Shown here piece after piece: positions 1 through 8,339 of a DNA stretch of 64,000 bases. A program made the position numbers and the translations under genes. Origin of the DNA: Pararhizobium sp. Its GTDB lineage: Bacteria > Pseudomonadota > Alphaproteobacteria > Rhizobiales > Rhizobiaceae. The first letter of the stretch is position 1; the number at the start of each line of letters is the position of its first letter. Below the pieces are notes generated by a model, which saw only the letters and a program-made list of their open reading frames with translations, was not told where the DNA came from and searched no databases. The stretch spans positions 3,368,501-3,432,500 of the forward strand of contig CP051237.1 of assembly GCA_017794825.1 (NCBI GenBank), in the 5' to 3' direction.

Positions 1-901
1 CGACCGCCGAGAGGTCTCCGGTGGCGAACCGGATCAACGGATAGGCCTCGTTGAGGCAGGTGACGACGACTTCGCCAACCTCGCCGTCGGCGACAGGTTC
101 TCCGCTGCCCGGCCGCACGATTTCCAGGATGAGGTTTTCGTTCAGGATCATGCCGGGGTATGGCGCGCCGTCCCCGGCCGCGCTTTCATAGGCGATGACG
201 CCGATATCGGCGCTTGCGTAGCACTGCAGCGTCTTGATTCCGCGAAAGTAATATTCATCACGCAAGGATGGAAAGAGCGCGCCGCCGGAAACCATGGCGT
301 GGGTGATGGAAGACAGGTCCAGGCCGTTTTCCGCCGCCCTGTCGAGCATGATCTTCAGAAAGTCAGGCGTTCCCGTATAGGCCGTCGGGCGCAGGTTTGC
401 GGCCGCCTCGACCTGGGCGTCGGTGTTGCCAACGCCGGCGGGAAACACAAGGCATCCCATGGCGCGGGCGCCCTCGTCCAGGATGAACGCGCCCGGCGTC
501 ATGTGATAGGAAAACGCGTTGTGGACAATGTCGCCGGCGCGAAATCCTGCGGCGAACAGCGCGCGGGCCGCCTGCCACGGATCGGCGCCGAACCCTTGAG
601 GCTCCCAGACCGGGCCCGGAGACATGAACACCCGGTTGCCCCGCAGCGCGTCCGTCGCCGCGAAACCGCCGAATGGCGGGTTGGCGGCCTGCGCGGCCAT
701 GAGGTCCTGTTTTGTCAGAACCGGAAGGGCGGCCAGCGCCGATCGGCTGTCGATCGATTTTGGATCGATGTCCGCCAGCCAGTTTTTCAGACCTTCGGCC
801 TGCGACATGGCGCGAGCCAGGAACGGCGGCAGTTTCTCGAAAAGGTCCCGTTCACGGACTTCCGGTTCGCGCGTTTCCAGCGCGTCGAAATAGGCGGTCA
901 A
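1..901 (-). CDS. Phenylacetate-CoA ligase family protein (AMP-forming), C-terminus cut by window edge
   Basis: About 300 N-terminal residues are visible; the gene runs off the left edge. The translation ends, inside the window, with a stretch typical of PaaK-type adenylate-forming ligases (glycine/proline-rich PYPGMILNENLILEI, then GEVGEVVVTCLNEAYPLIRF-ATGDLS). These enzymes activate aryl or related acids to CoA thioesters in the cytosol using ATP. The start is inferred as TTG at 901 because a strong GGAGGAG ribosome site lies 6-12 bases upstream and no ATG fits the coding frame. The substrate cannot be told from sequence; phenylacetate is only the family name. It lies 87 bases downstream of the Omp10 gene on the same strand, with no sign of shared function. 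Confidence 0.8.
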   Translation of the reverse strand, partial: MTAYFDALETREPEVRERDLFEKLPPFLARAMSQAEGLKNWLADIDPKSIDSRSALAALPVLTKQDLMAAQAANPPFGGFAATDALRGNRVFMSPGPVWEPQGFGADPWQAARALFAAGFRAGDIVHNAFSYHMTPGAFILDEGARAMGCLVFPAGVGNTDAQVEAAANLRPTAYTGTPDFLKIMLDRAAENGLDLSSITHAMVSGGALFPSLRDEYYFRGIKTLQCYASADIGVIAYESAAGDGAPYPGMILNENLILEIVRPGSGEPVADGEVGEVVVTCLNEAYPLIRFATGDLSAV

Positions 902-988
902 GACGATACTCCTCCCGTTTCGTCCCTCATGTCGTACCGGTAGCCGGTCCCGGACCGTCTGTACAGCGCCGCCGCGAACGGCTGCTCG

Positions 989-1351
989 CTACGCTGTTCG
1001 ACGGGTCAGCGTGAACTGGCTGCCTGTGCTCGACGTGCAATTGAGCCTTGCTGGCGAAGCCAGGGAGCAGTTCACCTTGGAACTGGAGTTGCGTACCAGG
1101 GACCGCAGATCGATCTGAACGACGCGCGGACCAGTGTAATTGTATCTGCCGGTCGCCAGCAGGGTGTTCGTATCGGTCGTCCGGGTTTCGAACTGGCCGT
1201 CGGAGAAGGTGGAAATGATCCCGTTGGGATCGGTCCATTGTCCCTCGATTGAATTCGGATCATAGCGTGGCCCGCCTCCGAAATTTGATTGGCAGGCGGC
1301 GAGCGCCCCCACCATGAATAGAAGTGTCAGTGTCCTCGACCAATGCCGCAT
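989..1351 (-). CDS. omp10: Omp10-like outer membrane lipoprotein
   Basis: 120 residues. The first 19 residues form a lipoprotein signal (basic start, hydrophobic core, lipobox LAAC with the lipidated Cys at 20). The mature part carries IEGQWTDPNGI, FETRTTDTN, SSKVNCS, LNCTSSTGSQFTLTRR, a pattern I recognise from Brucella Omp10 and its rhizobial homologues. It should be exported, lipidated and placed in the outer membrane; two Cys (VNCS, LNCTS) could form a disulfide. Start chosen at 1351 because a longer upstream open frame has no signal sequence and would bury the lipobox. Its molecular role is not established for the family beyond outer-membrane lipoprotein/antigen. Confidence 0.85.
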   Translation of the reverse strand: MRHWSRTLTLLFMVGALAACQSNFGGGPRYDPNSIEGQWTDPNGIISTFSDGQFETRTTDTNTLLATGRYNYTGPRVVQIDLRSLVRNSSSKVNCSLASPARLNCTSSTGSQFTLTRRTA

Positions 1352-1452
1352 GGGTGCCTCCGCTGTGGATGTCACGTTCGACGCCTCGTCTATCATTACC
1401 ACCGGACGCCCGTGAACGGCAACGTCCGGTCCGCCAAAAGGTTCATAACGCT

Positions 1453-2898
1453 TCAATGAACCAGAACATTCCTGAACTGCCAGGGATCGCTTTCGTCGAT
1501 ATCCTCCGGAAACAGTCCGGGGCGGTCGGTCAGAGGCGTCCAGTCGGTGTAATGGCCTTCCACGGGCCCGAGGTAGGGCAATTGCACTTCGAGACAGCGC
1601 CGGTAATCCATCTCGTCGGCTTCCACGATGCCTGATCCGGGATTTTCCAGCGCCCACACCATGCCGGCGAGCACGGCGGATGTGACCTGCAGGCCGGTGG
1701 CGTTCTGGTAGGGCGCGAGTTCGCGCGTTTCCTCAACAGAAAGGCGCGAGCCGAACCAGTAGGCGTTGCGTTCGTGCCCATAGAGAAGCACGCCCAGCTC
1801 ATCGATCCCGTCCTCGATCTCGTTTTCATCGAGGACATGCAGCTTGGGTTGCTGTTTGCCGCCATTGCCGAACATCTCATGCAACGAAAGAACCGCGTCG
1901 TTGGCCGGATGATATGCGTAGTGACAGGTCGGCCGGAAGACCACGTTTCCGCTGTCGTCCCTCAGCGTAAAGAAATCGGCGATCGATACGGATTCGTTGT
2001 GCGTTACGAGAAAGCCGTACTGCGCTCCCGGCGTCGGGCACCAGGTGCGCACCCGCGTATTGGCGCCGGGCTGTTCGAGATAGATCGCCGCCTTGCAGCC
2101 GGCTTCCTGCTCTTTCGCGTTGTCCGGCTTCCACTTTTCGTGTGTGCCCCAGCCAAGCTCGGCGGGCTGCAGCCCTTCTGATATGAAACCCTCGGCCGAC
2201 CAGGTGTTCCAGAAAACGTTCAGGGGCTTGGGATGTTTGGTGCGCTGCGTATCGCGTTCGGCGATGTGGACGCCCTTCACGCCGACTTTTTGCATGAGGG
2301 CGGCCCAGCCTTCCCGGTCGTCAGCCGAAGGTTCTTCGAATGCGATCCCGAGATCGTTCGCGAGATTGACCAGCGCCTGCTTGACGAACCACGACACCAT
2401 GCCTGGATTGGCGCCGCAGCAGGAGACGGCGGTCGAGCCTCCCGGATTCGTCGTCTTTTCGTTGCGCACGGTTTCACGAAGCGCATAATTGGTGCGGGCC
2501 GCATTGCCAAGCGTATTGTCGAAATAGAAGCCGAGCCAGGGTTCAACCACGGTGTCGATATAAGGCACATCGAGTTCACGGCAGAATTTCATGAGGTCGA
2601 GCGACGAGGTGTCGACGGAAAGGTTGACGCAGAAGCCTTGGCCGTCGCCTTCGGTCAGCAGCGGTCCCAGCAGTTCACGGTAATTGTCGCGGGTCACCGC
2701 TTCCTGCATGAAGCGGATACCCTGCTTGGCCAGCAAACCGGCGTCCGCGTCACTGGGGTCGATAACGACCATGCGGCTCTTGTCGAATTTGAAATGTCGT
2801 TCGATGAGCGGCAACGTTCCGCGTCCGATGGATCCGAAACCGATCATGACGATCGGACCGGCGATCTCTGCGTAAACGGGGTAATCGACCTCTGACAT
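1453..2898 (-). CDS. hss: Homospermidine synthase
   Basis: 481 residues, the usual length. Makes sym-homospermidine from putrescine (two putrescine, or putrescine plus spermidine) with NAD+ as prosthetic carrier, a cytosolic polyamine route common in Rhizobiales. A Rossmann nucleotide site VMIGFGSIGRG sits at residues 18-27, followed by a long conserved body (VDTSSLDLMKFCRELDVPYIDTVVEPW, CCGANPGMVSWFVKQAL, PGANTRVRTWCPTPG). The start at 2898 is preceded by AGGAAGG at good spacing; the open frame extends 20 codons further without support. It stands alone: the peptidase gene upstream is on the same strand but about 100 bases away. Confidence 0.95.
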   Translation of the reverse strand: MSEVDYPVYAEIAGPIVMIGFGSIGRGTLPLIERHFKFDKSRMVVIDPSDADAGLLAKQGIRFMQEAVTRDNYRELLGPLLTEGDGQGFCVNLSVDTSSLDLMKFCRELDVPYIDTVVEPWLGFYFDNTLGNAARTNYALRETVRNEKTTNPGGSTAVSCCGANPGMVSWFVKQALVNLANDLGIAFEEPSADDREGWAALMQKVGVKGVHIAERDTQRTKHPKPLNVFWNTWSAEGFISEGLQPAELGWGTHEKWKPDNAKEQEAGCKAAIYLEQPGANTRVRTWCPTPGAQYGFLVTHNESVSIADFFTLRDDSGNVVFRPTCHYAYHPANDAVLSLHEMFGNGGKQQPKLHVLDENEIEDGIDELGVLLYGHERNAYWFGSRLSVEETRELAPYQNATGLQVTSAVLAGMVWALENPGSGIVEADEMDYRRCLEVQLPYLGPVEGHYTDWTPLTDRPGLFPEDIDESDPWQFRNVLVH

Positions 2899-2999
2899 GG
2901 GTTTCCTTCCTGGTTCCAGTCCCTGGTTTGTTTGGCGGTTGCTAAACCACGATTCCACGCCGCATGGAAGCAGAGAGTTGCGACGATGTCGACGGAGCG

Positions 3000-4874
3000 T
3001 CAGGCGGAGATCGAGCGATCGAGTTCCTCGAGTTCGTCGATGAGCCCTTCGATCATGGAGAGGCCGCGATCCCAGAAGGCGGGATCGCTTGCGTCAAGCC
3101 CGAACGGCGCCAGCAGCTCGGAATGATGCTTCGAGCCGCCGGCCTTCAGCATCTCCATATACTTGTCCTGGAAGCCGGATTCGGCGTTCTGGTAGACCGC
3201 ATAGAGCGAGTTCACCAGGCAGTCGCCGAACGCATAGGCGTAGACGTAGAAGGGCGAGTGAATAAAATGCGGGATATAGGCCCAGAAGGTGCTGTATTGC
3301 GGCGTGATGCGGATCGCCGGACCAAGGCTTTCAGCCTGCACCGACAACCATAATTCTCCGATCTGGTCTGCTGTAAGTTCGCCCTCGCGGCGCTCGAGAT
3401 GAACCTTGCGTTCGAACTGGTAGAACGCGATCTGGCGGACGACGGTGTTGATCATGTCCTCCACCTTCTGCGCCAGCATGGCCTTGCGCTCTCTTGGCGA
3501 GGTCGTCTTGTCTAGAAGGGCGCGGAAGGTCAGCATTTCTCCGAAGACCGAAGCCGTCTCCGCCAGCGTCAACGGCGTTTGCGCCATCAGCGCGCCCTGC
3601 TGAGCGGCCAGCACCTGGTGCACGCCGTGTCCGAGTTCGTGCGCCAGCGTCATGACATCGCGCGGTTTGCCGAGATAGTTCAGGAGCACATAAGGGTGAA
3701 CCGACGGCACTGTCGGATGGGCGAATGCGCCGGGCGCCTTGCCTTCGCGCACCGGAGCGTCGATCCAGTTCCGGTCGAAAAAACGCTCGGCGATCTCGGC
3801 CATTTGCGGGTCGAAGCGTCCGTAGGCGTCCAGTATCGTGCCGCGCGCGTGGTCCCATTCGATCAGCGTTTGCGGCGTTTCCGGCAACGGCGCATTGCGG
3901 TCCCAGAAGTCCATCACGTCCATGCCGAGCCAGCGGGCCTTCATCGCGTAATAACGATGAGACAGGCGCGGGTAAGCGGCGACAACCGACGAGCTGAGCG
4001 CGTCGACCACCTCGCGCTCGACGCGATTGGCGAGGTGTCGGCTGTCCGCGATATCTTCGAAACCTCTCCAGCGGTCGGATATCTCCTTGTCCTTCGCCAG
4101 CGTGTTGGTGATCAGCGTGAAGGTGCGGATATTTTCGGCAAATGTGGCGGACAGGGCTTCCGCCGCCTTCCGGCGCGTCTCGCCCTGAGGGGACTGCAGC
4201 AGGTTCAGCGTGGGCTCGAGAGGACACTTTTCGCCATCGACCGTAAACCGCAGATCCGCCATCGTTTCGTCGAAGAGCCGGTTCCAGGCTGCGTGGCCGG
4301 TTATGGATTTCTCGTGGAAAAGCTGTTCCGTGCGATCGTCGAGCTGAAACGGCTTGTCCATCCTGAGATCGACGAGCCAGGGCCGATAGCGCGCCGTGCG
4401 CGCGTCACTGGCGATCGCTGAATCGATCTCGGCGTCGTCGATCCGGTTGATCTCGAGTGGAAAGAACAGAAGCTTGCTGCTGATATCTGTAATTTTCGCC
4501 TGCGTGTCGCCGAAAAATTTGGCGCGGACCGGATCGGTCGTATTCGAAAAATAGAAAAGGCTCGCATAGGAAATGATGCGCCCCAGCAGTTCCTCGATCT
4601 TTTCATATTCGACGATAGCCTGTCCGAGACCCTGGTCTTCCGTTCTGGAGGCGGCGACCTTGAGTTTACCTTTCCATTTTTCCTCGAAAGCGGAAGAGCG
4701 CCGCGAGGCGGTCTCCATGTCCTTGCGCAGGGCGTCGGAATCGAACCCGGTATAAAGGTCGGAGAGATCCCATTCCGGCAAGTCGCCAAGGTTGCCGGGC
4801 TCGTGCGAGGCCGGCGCTCCATCGGCCACCATGTTTTGATATTCCATCACGGTCCGTTTGCTGTTTGCACTCAT
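3000..4874 (-). CDS. pepF: M3 family oligoendopeptidase (PepF type)
   Basis: 624 residues. Zinc metallopeptidase cleaving short peptides in the cytosol. The zinc site HELGH is at about residues 412-416 in TLAHELGHGVHQ, with the downstream Glu supplied by ETASVFGEM; the N-terminal half is the helical M3 lid, and the C-terminus has the family's HSPFYVYAYAFGDCLVNSLY stretch. Start is uncertain: an in-frame TTG lies three codons upstream (4883) and further ATGs follow at MEYQN and MVADG; none has a strong ribosome site, so the ATG at 4874 is a compromise. Monocistronic by spacing. Confidence 0.9.
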   Translation of the reverse strand: MSANSKRTVMEYQNMVADGAPASHEPGNLGDLPEWDLSDLYTGFDSDALRKDMETASRRSSAFEEKWKGKLKVAASRTEDQGLGQAIVEYEKIEELLGRIISYASLFYFSNTTDPVRAKFFGDTQAKITDISSKLLFFPLEINRIDDAEIDSAIASDARTARYRPWLVDLRMDKPFQLDDRTEQLFHEKSITGHAAWNRLFDETMADLRFTVDGEKCPLEPTLNLLQSPQGETRRKAAEALSATFAENIRTFTLITNTLAKDKEISDRWRGFEDIADSRHLANRVEREVVDALSSSVVAAYPRLSHRYYAMKARWLGMDVMDFWDRNAPLPETPQTLIEWDHARGTILDAYGRFDPQMAEIAERFFDRNWIDAPVREGKAPGAFAHPTVPSVHPYVLLNYLGKPRDVMTLAHELGHGVHQVLAAQQGALMAQTPLTLAETASVFGEMLTFRALLDKTTSPRERKAMLAQKVEDMINTVVRQIAFYQFERKVHLERREGELTADQIGELWLSVQAESLGPAIRITPQYSTFWAYIPHFIHSPFYVYAYAFGDCLVNSLYAVYQNAESGFQDKYMEMLKAGGSKHHSELLAPFGLDASDPAFWDRGLSMIEGLIDELEELDRSISA

Positions 4875-5251
4875 ATGTCTCAAAATCGCCCCCGGTTGCG
4901 ACAGTGCTGCTTTCAGGAACGGCTTGACTGGGGATTTTCAACAGGCGCCGAATTGCGAATTCGACAAAATTGACATAAATCCATAGCTGAAGGAGCTGGT
5001 TTCACCCGGCCAAACTCGAATCGAGCAGATAGTACCGGTATAATTCACGACTTGTTAGTTGTTTGTTCACTATAAATGTCAGTTGAAACCGAGTGTGACC
5101 CGTTTGCCATGCTCTGAACGTATTTCGGGCGCAGGGCGGTTATGATCTCGGACCGGCTCGATTGGATGTGTATCGGGTTTAGTTGTAACGAGTTTTTTTC
5201 GGAAATCAGCCAGTCTGGGCCGAAATCTGGGATGCGGGGATCTGAAGAATA
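4875..5251. other. Divergent intergenic region between pepF and the DUF882 gene
   Basis: About 375 bases, clearly AT-richer than the flanks, between two divergently transcribed genes, so it must hold both promoters. A TTGACA-like hexamer (around 4970) and several AT-rich blocks (5040-5090, 5160-5205) are visible, but I cannot place a confident -35/-10 pair. A 132-codon open frame on the minus strand covers it; its composition (Asn/Ser/Lys-rich, no family resemblance, overlapping the start of the plus-strand gene) argues against a gene. Confidence 0.5.
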
Positions 5252-6997
5252 TTGCTTAGGGGCGCTACCATAAAATCCGGAGTGAAAGTCTGCAGGGCGA
5301 TCGCAGCCGCGGTAACAGCCGCGCTCCTTTTTGGCGTTTTCACCAGCGTCGCGGCGGCTCAAACCCGTACGCTCAAGCTTTATTATATTCACACCAAAGA
5401 ACACGCTTCCATTACCTACAAGAAGAACGGCCGCTACGTCCAAAGCGGTCTGAACGAGCTCAACCGGTTCCTGCGGGACTGGCGCCGAAACGAGCCGACA
5501 AAAATGGACCCGCGGCTATTTGACCTGATCTGGGAAGTCTATCAGGCAAGCGGCTCGAGAGGCGAAATACACGTCGTCTCCGCCTATCGTTCGCCGCAGA
5601 CCAATGCGATGCTTCGCAAGCGCTCTTCCGGCGTCGCCAAGAAGAGCCAGCACACGCTTGGCAAGGCGATGGACTTCTACATTCCGGATGTGCCTCTGAA
5701 GAGACTGCGCGAACTTGGCATGAAGTTCCAGGTCGGCGGCGTGGGTTATTATCCGTCATCGGGCTCACCGTTCGTGCATCTGGACACGGGCAGCGTGCGC
5801 GCCTGGCCGCGCATGAGCCGCAAGGAACTTGTTCAGGTGTTTCCTCAGGGCAAGACGCTGCATTTGCCTTCCGACGGCAAACCGCTTCCCGGGTATGACC
5901 AGGCGCTGGCCGACTACAAGAAACGCGTGACCTCGAGCAGCATTGAGGTCGCGGGAGGCGGCGCCAAAAGCAGCGGCGACAGCGGTGGCGGCGGTCTGCT
6001 GGCCGGTCTTTTTGGTCGCGGCGACAATGAGGAAAAGGCGCCTGCGCGCCAGGAGCGGTCCTCCGCGCCGCAGGTGGCGCAGGCGGAGCCCGAGGAGGAA
6101 GAGGAAGAGGTAGAGGTAGAACTCGCCTATGTCCCGGTTCCGCGTTCGCGGCCTTCGCTGTCGTCAAGCGGCGTTCAATTGGCTCTCGCCGGCGCCGAAC
6201 CGGCAAATGGCGGAGTTCCGGTCGTTCCGGTTCCGGTCGGCGCGCAGATTGAGGCGCTCGCGGCCATGCGGCCCGACGATGACGCCGTCAATGGAACCGA
6301 CGCCATCAAGGTGGCGAGCCTGACGCCGGCGCGAAGCGCGGCTTCGGCGGATGTCGATCGGATCATCAGAGCTTCCGAAAACGGAATTCCGCTACCGGTT
6401 CAGATTGAGGACTCCGGTTCGCCGGCGCTGGCCTATGTGCCGATGCCGACCACGCGGCCAGACAGGCAAACGGTGGAGGTCGCCTCGGTCGCCGGCATTC
6501 CGACGCCGCGTCCCGCACGGGCGGGCTTTGTGGCGCCGCTGCCCGAAAGTCCGATTCGGGGCGCGCTCGATACGTCCGGCGGACAGGCGCAATCCGACAC
6601 GGTGATCGCTCTCGCGCCGCAATCCGCAGCGCAGGCGCAGAGCGAACAGAACGTGTTGGCGGCGGCCGTCGCGGCCAGCGCCAGTCAATCGACGAGCGGC
6701 AAGAGCGGACGCCGCGCGCGCGCAGCCGACGGCTCCGCCGCTCAGAGATACGTGGTCAACAGCGCTCCGGTGCTGACTGCGGGGCTTGCGTCGAAACGCA
6801 GCATCACCTCTGAAAGGGTCGAAAAACAAGGCAACGCCATCGTTGCGCCGCATCTGATTTCCGCGCATCTGCGCGAGGCGCCGGACACCGTTCATCTGAT
6901 AGGCTTTTCGACGCAAAACACGATCGCCAGCGCGGAAAGTTTTTCCGGAAACGCAGTCAACTTCCTGACGGTCGCCCGTTTCAGCGCAACCAACTGA
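5252..6997 (+). CDS. DUF882 (M15/YcbK-like) exported peptidase-like protein with low-complexity C-terminal half
   Basis: 581 residues. A signal sequence (hydrophobic AIAAAVTAALLFGVF, cleavage near AAA-Q at 36-37) precedes a DUF882 domain (about 40-210), related to M15 D-Ala-D-Ala peptidases. The M15-type zinc ligands are visible: H134 and D141 in SQHTLGKAMDFY and H177 in PFVHLD, so it is probably active on peptidoglycan in the periplasm. Residues 230-580 are low complexity: Gly/Ser run, acidic EEEEEEVEVE block, then three related proline motifs (AYVPVPRSRP, AYVPMPTTRP, GIPTPRPAR). Start uncertain: TTG 5252 has a weak GAAG site; GTG 5282 also keeps the signal peptide. Confidence 0.85.
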   Translation: MLRGATIKSGVKVCRAIAAAVTAALLFGVFTSVAAAQTRTLKLYYIHTKEHASITYKKNGRYVQSGLNELNRFLRDWRRNEPTKMDPRLFDLIWEVYQASGSRGEIHVVSAYRSPQTNAMLRKRSSGVAKKSQHTLGKAMDFYIPDVPLKRLRELGMKFQVGGVGYYPSSGSPFVHLDTGSVRAWPRMSRKELVQVFPQGKTLHLPSDGKPLPGYDQALADYKKRVTSSSIEVAGGGAKSSGDSGGGGLLAGLFGRGDNEEKAPARQERSSAPQVAQAEPEEEEEEVEVELAYVPVPRSRPSLSSSGVQLALAGAEPANGGVPVVPVPVGAQIEALAAMRPDDDAVNGTDAIKVASLTPARSAASADVDRIIRASENGIPLPVQIEDSGSPALAYVPMPTTRPDRQTVEVASVAGIPTPRPARAGFVAPLPESPIRGALDTSGGQAQSDTVIALAPQSAAQAQSEQNVLAAAVAASASQSTSGKSGRRARAADGSAAQRYVVNSAPVLTAGLASKRSITSERVEKQGNAIVAPHLISAHLREAPDTVHLIGFSTQNTIASAESFSGNAVNFLTVARFSATN

Positions 6998-7031
6998 CGG
7001 CAGTTCTGAAAAGGGGGCTGAACCGTCGCGC

Positions 7032-7295
7032 CTATTCTTCGGGAGGAGCGCTGATCATGCCGAGCGCCGCCAGATAGGTGTCGAGAACGGCTTCCTGTTC
7101 CATCCTCTCGTCCTGGTCCTGCTTGCGTATAGAGACGACGCGGCGAAGAACCTTGGTGTCGAACCCCATCGCCTTGGCTTCGCCGTAGACTTCCTTGATA
7201 TCCTCGGCAATCGTCTTCTTTTCTTCCTCAAGTCGTTCGATCCGCTCGACAAAGGAGCGAAGATGATCACGCGCGACACCGTGGGCTTCGGACAT
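7032..7295 (-). CDS. gapR: GapR-like nucleoid-associated protein (DUF2312)
   Basis: 87 residues, the family's normal size. The sequence is a helix-rich DUF2312 protein ([40 protein letters not shown]). In Caulobacter the family member GapR is a small coiled-coil protein that clamps overtwisted, AT-rich DNA ahead of replication forks and genes and stimulates topoisomerases; the same role is inferred here. Start at 7295 (MSEAHG) matches the family N-terminus; the open frame continues six codons upstream without support. Convergent with the DUF882 gene (34 bases apart). Confidence 0.92.
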   Translation of the reverse strand: MSEAHGVARDHLRSFVERIERLEEEKKTIAEDIKEVYGEAKAMGFDTKVLRRVVSIRKQDQDERMEQEAVLDTYLAALGMISAPPEE

Positions 7296-7401
7296 TGGGC
7301 GACTCCTGTACAAAATATGAGTGGTGTCAGGTGCACGTTGCGGGGAATTCCGTCAAGTGCGTTTTCACGCCTGTCCCGTGATGATTAGGAGGACGCGGGC
7401 C

Positions 7402-7704
7402 TCAATGTTTGTGGCTGGAGGCGAAGGCTTCCTTCTGTTCCGCTGTCGCCTCTGTCTGGTGCTTTGCCTTCCATTCGTCATAGGGCATGCCGTAGACGAT
7501 TTCCCGCGATTCTTCCTTGCTCAAGTCGATCCCGGCTTCATGCGCCGCCTCCTGATACCAGTTGGACAGACAGTTCCGGCAAAATCCGGCAAGATTCATC
7601 AGATCGATATTCTGTACATCGGCGCGCTTGCGAAGGTGTTCCACAAGTGTCCGGAAAGCCGCGGCTTCCAGTTTCGTGCGCTGTTCTTCGGTCAGTTCCG
7701 TCAT
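7402..7704 (-). CDS. DUF1244 family protein
   Basis: 100 residues, ending in a His-containing tail (SSHKH). Contains the conserved block VQNIDLMNLAGFCRNCLSNW and the acidic/aromatic GMPYDEWKAK typical of DUF1244, a small cytosolic family of unknown function; the two Cys in CRNC could bind metal. Start chosen at 7704, with AGGAGG eight bases upstream; 18 further upstream codons are open but unsupported. It is about 105 bases upstream of gapR on the same strand and may be cotranscribed with it, an arrangement I believe recurs in Rhizobiales. Confidence 0.85.
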   Translation of the reverse strand: MTELTEEQRTKLEAAAFRTLVEHLRKRADVQNIDLMNLAGFCRNCLSNWYQEAAHEAGIDLSKEESREIVYGMPYDEWKAKHQTEATAEQKEAFASSHKH

Positions 7705-7880
7705 GACAAGCCTCCTGGAGCTTGAGGATTTTTCCTTAGCGGCAAGATAGTGCTGCAACGGCGACCGGTAAACCGGTCAGACCGGCGATTTCGGCAAAGA
7801 GCTGTCCGGTTTGGGCCGGTCACGCGTTGACATTCAGGCCGTCGATGCGGCACATATTCAGCAGAGGGTTCGTAACGGGG

Positions 7881-8339
7881 ATGTCAGTGGCTGGCTTTTC
7901 ATTGAAGCACGGGCGTTGGGCGCTTGCTTCGGCAGTGATCGTATTAATGGCCGCATGGGGCAGTGACGCGCGCGCCGATTTCCGGGTTTGCAACGGCACG
8001 CAGAATCTGGTCGGCGTCGCAATCGGGTACCGCACTCCCGATGGCTGGAAATCCGAAGGCTGGTGGCAGATTGCGGCTACGAGTTGCGAAACCATCATAG
8101 AAGGGTCGCTTTCGTCCCGTTATTATTATCTCTACGCCGAAGATTCTGAAAGCGGCGGCCGGTGGGCGGGCGATATCGATATGTGCGTTGCCGAAGACGC
8201 CTTCGACATCGTCGGCGTGCATGACTGCTTTACGCGCGGATACATGCGTATGGGCTTCAAGGAATATGACACGGGGCAGCAATCCAACTGGATGGTGCAA
8301 TTGACGGATTCCGGGGATAATGGCGAAGGCCAGAACTGA
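7881..8339 (+). CDS. DUF1036 exported protein
   Basis: 152 residues from the ATG at 7881. N-terminal signal sequence (LKHGRWALASAVIVLMAAWGSDARA, cleavage near residue 32), then a DUF1036 domain: FRVCNGTQNLVGVAIGY, GWKSEGWWQIAATSCETII, YYLYAEDSE, FDIVGVHDCFTRGYMRMGF. Four Cys in the mature part suggest disulfides. Function unknown; likely periplasmic or surface. In-frame upstream starts exist at 7845 (ATG) and 7827 (TTG); 7881 was preferred for its GGGG just upstream and a normal-length signal. Its stop overlaps the pyk start by one base (TGATG), so the two are translationally coupled. Confidence 0.85.
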   Translation: MSVAGFSLKHGRWALASAVIVLMAAWGSDARADFRVCNGTQNLVGVAIGYRTPDGWKSEGWWQIAATSCETIIEGSLSSRYYYLYAEDSESGGRWAGDIDMCVAEDAFDIVGVHDCFTRGYMRMGFKEYDTGQQSNWMVQLTDSGDNGEGQN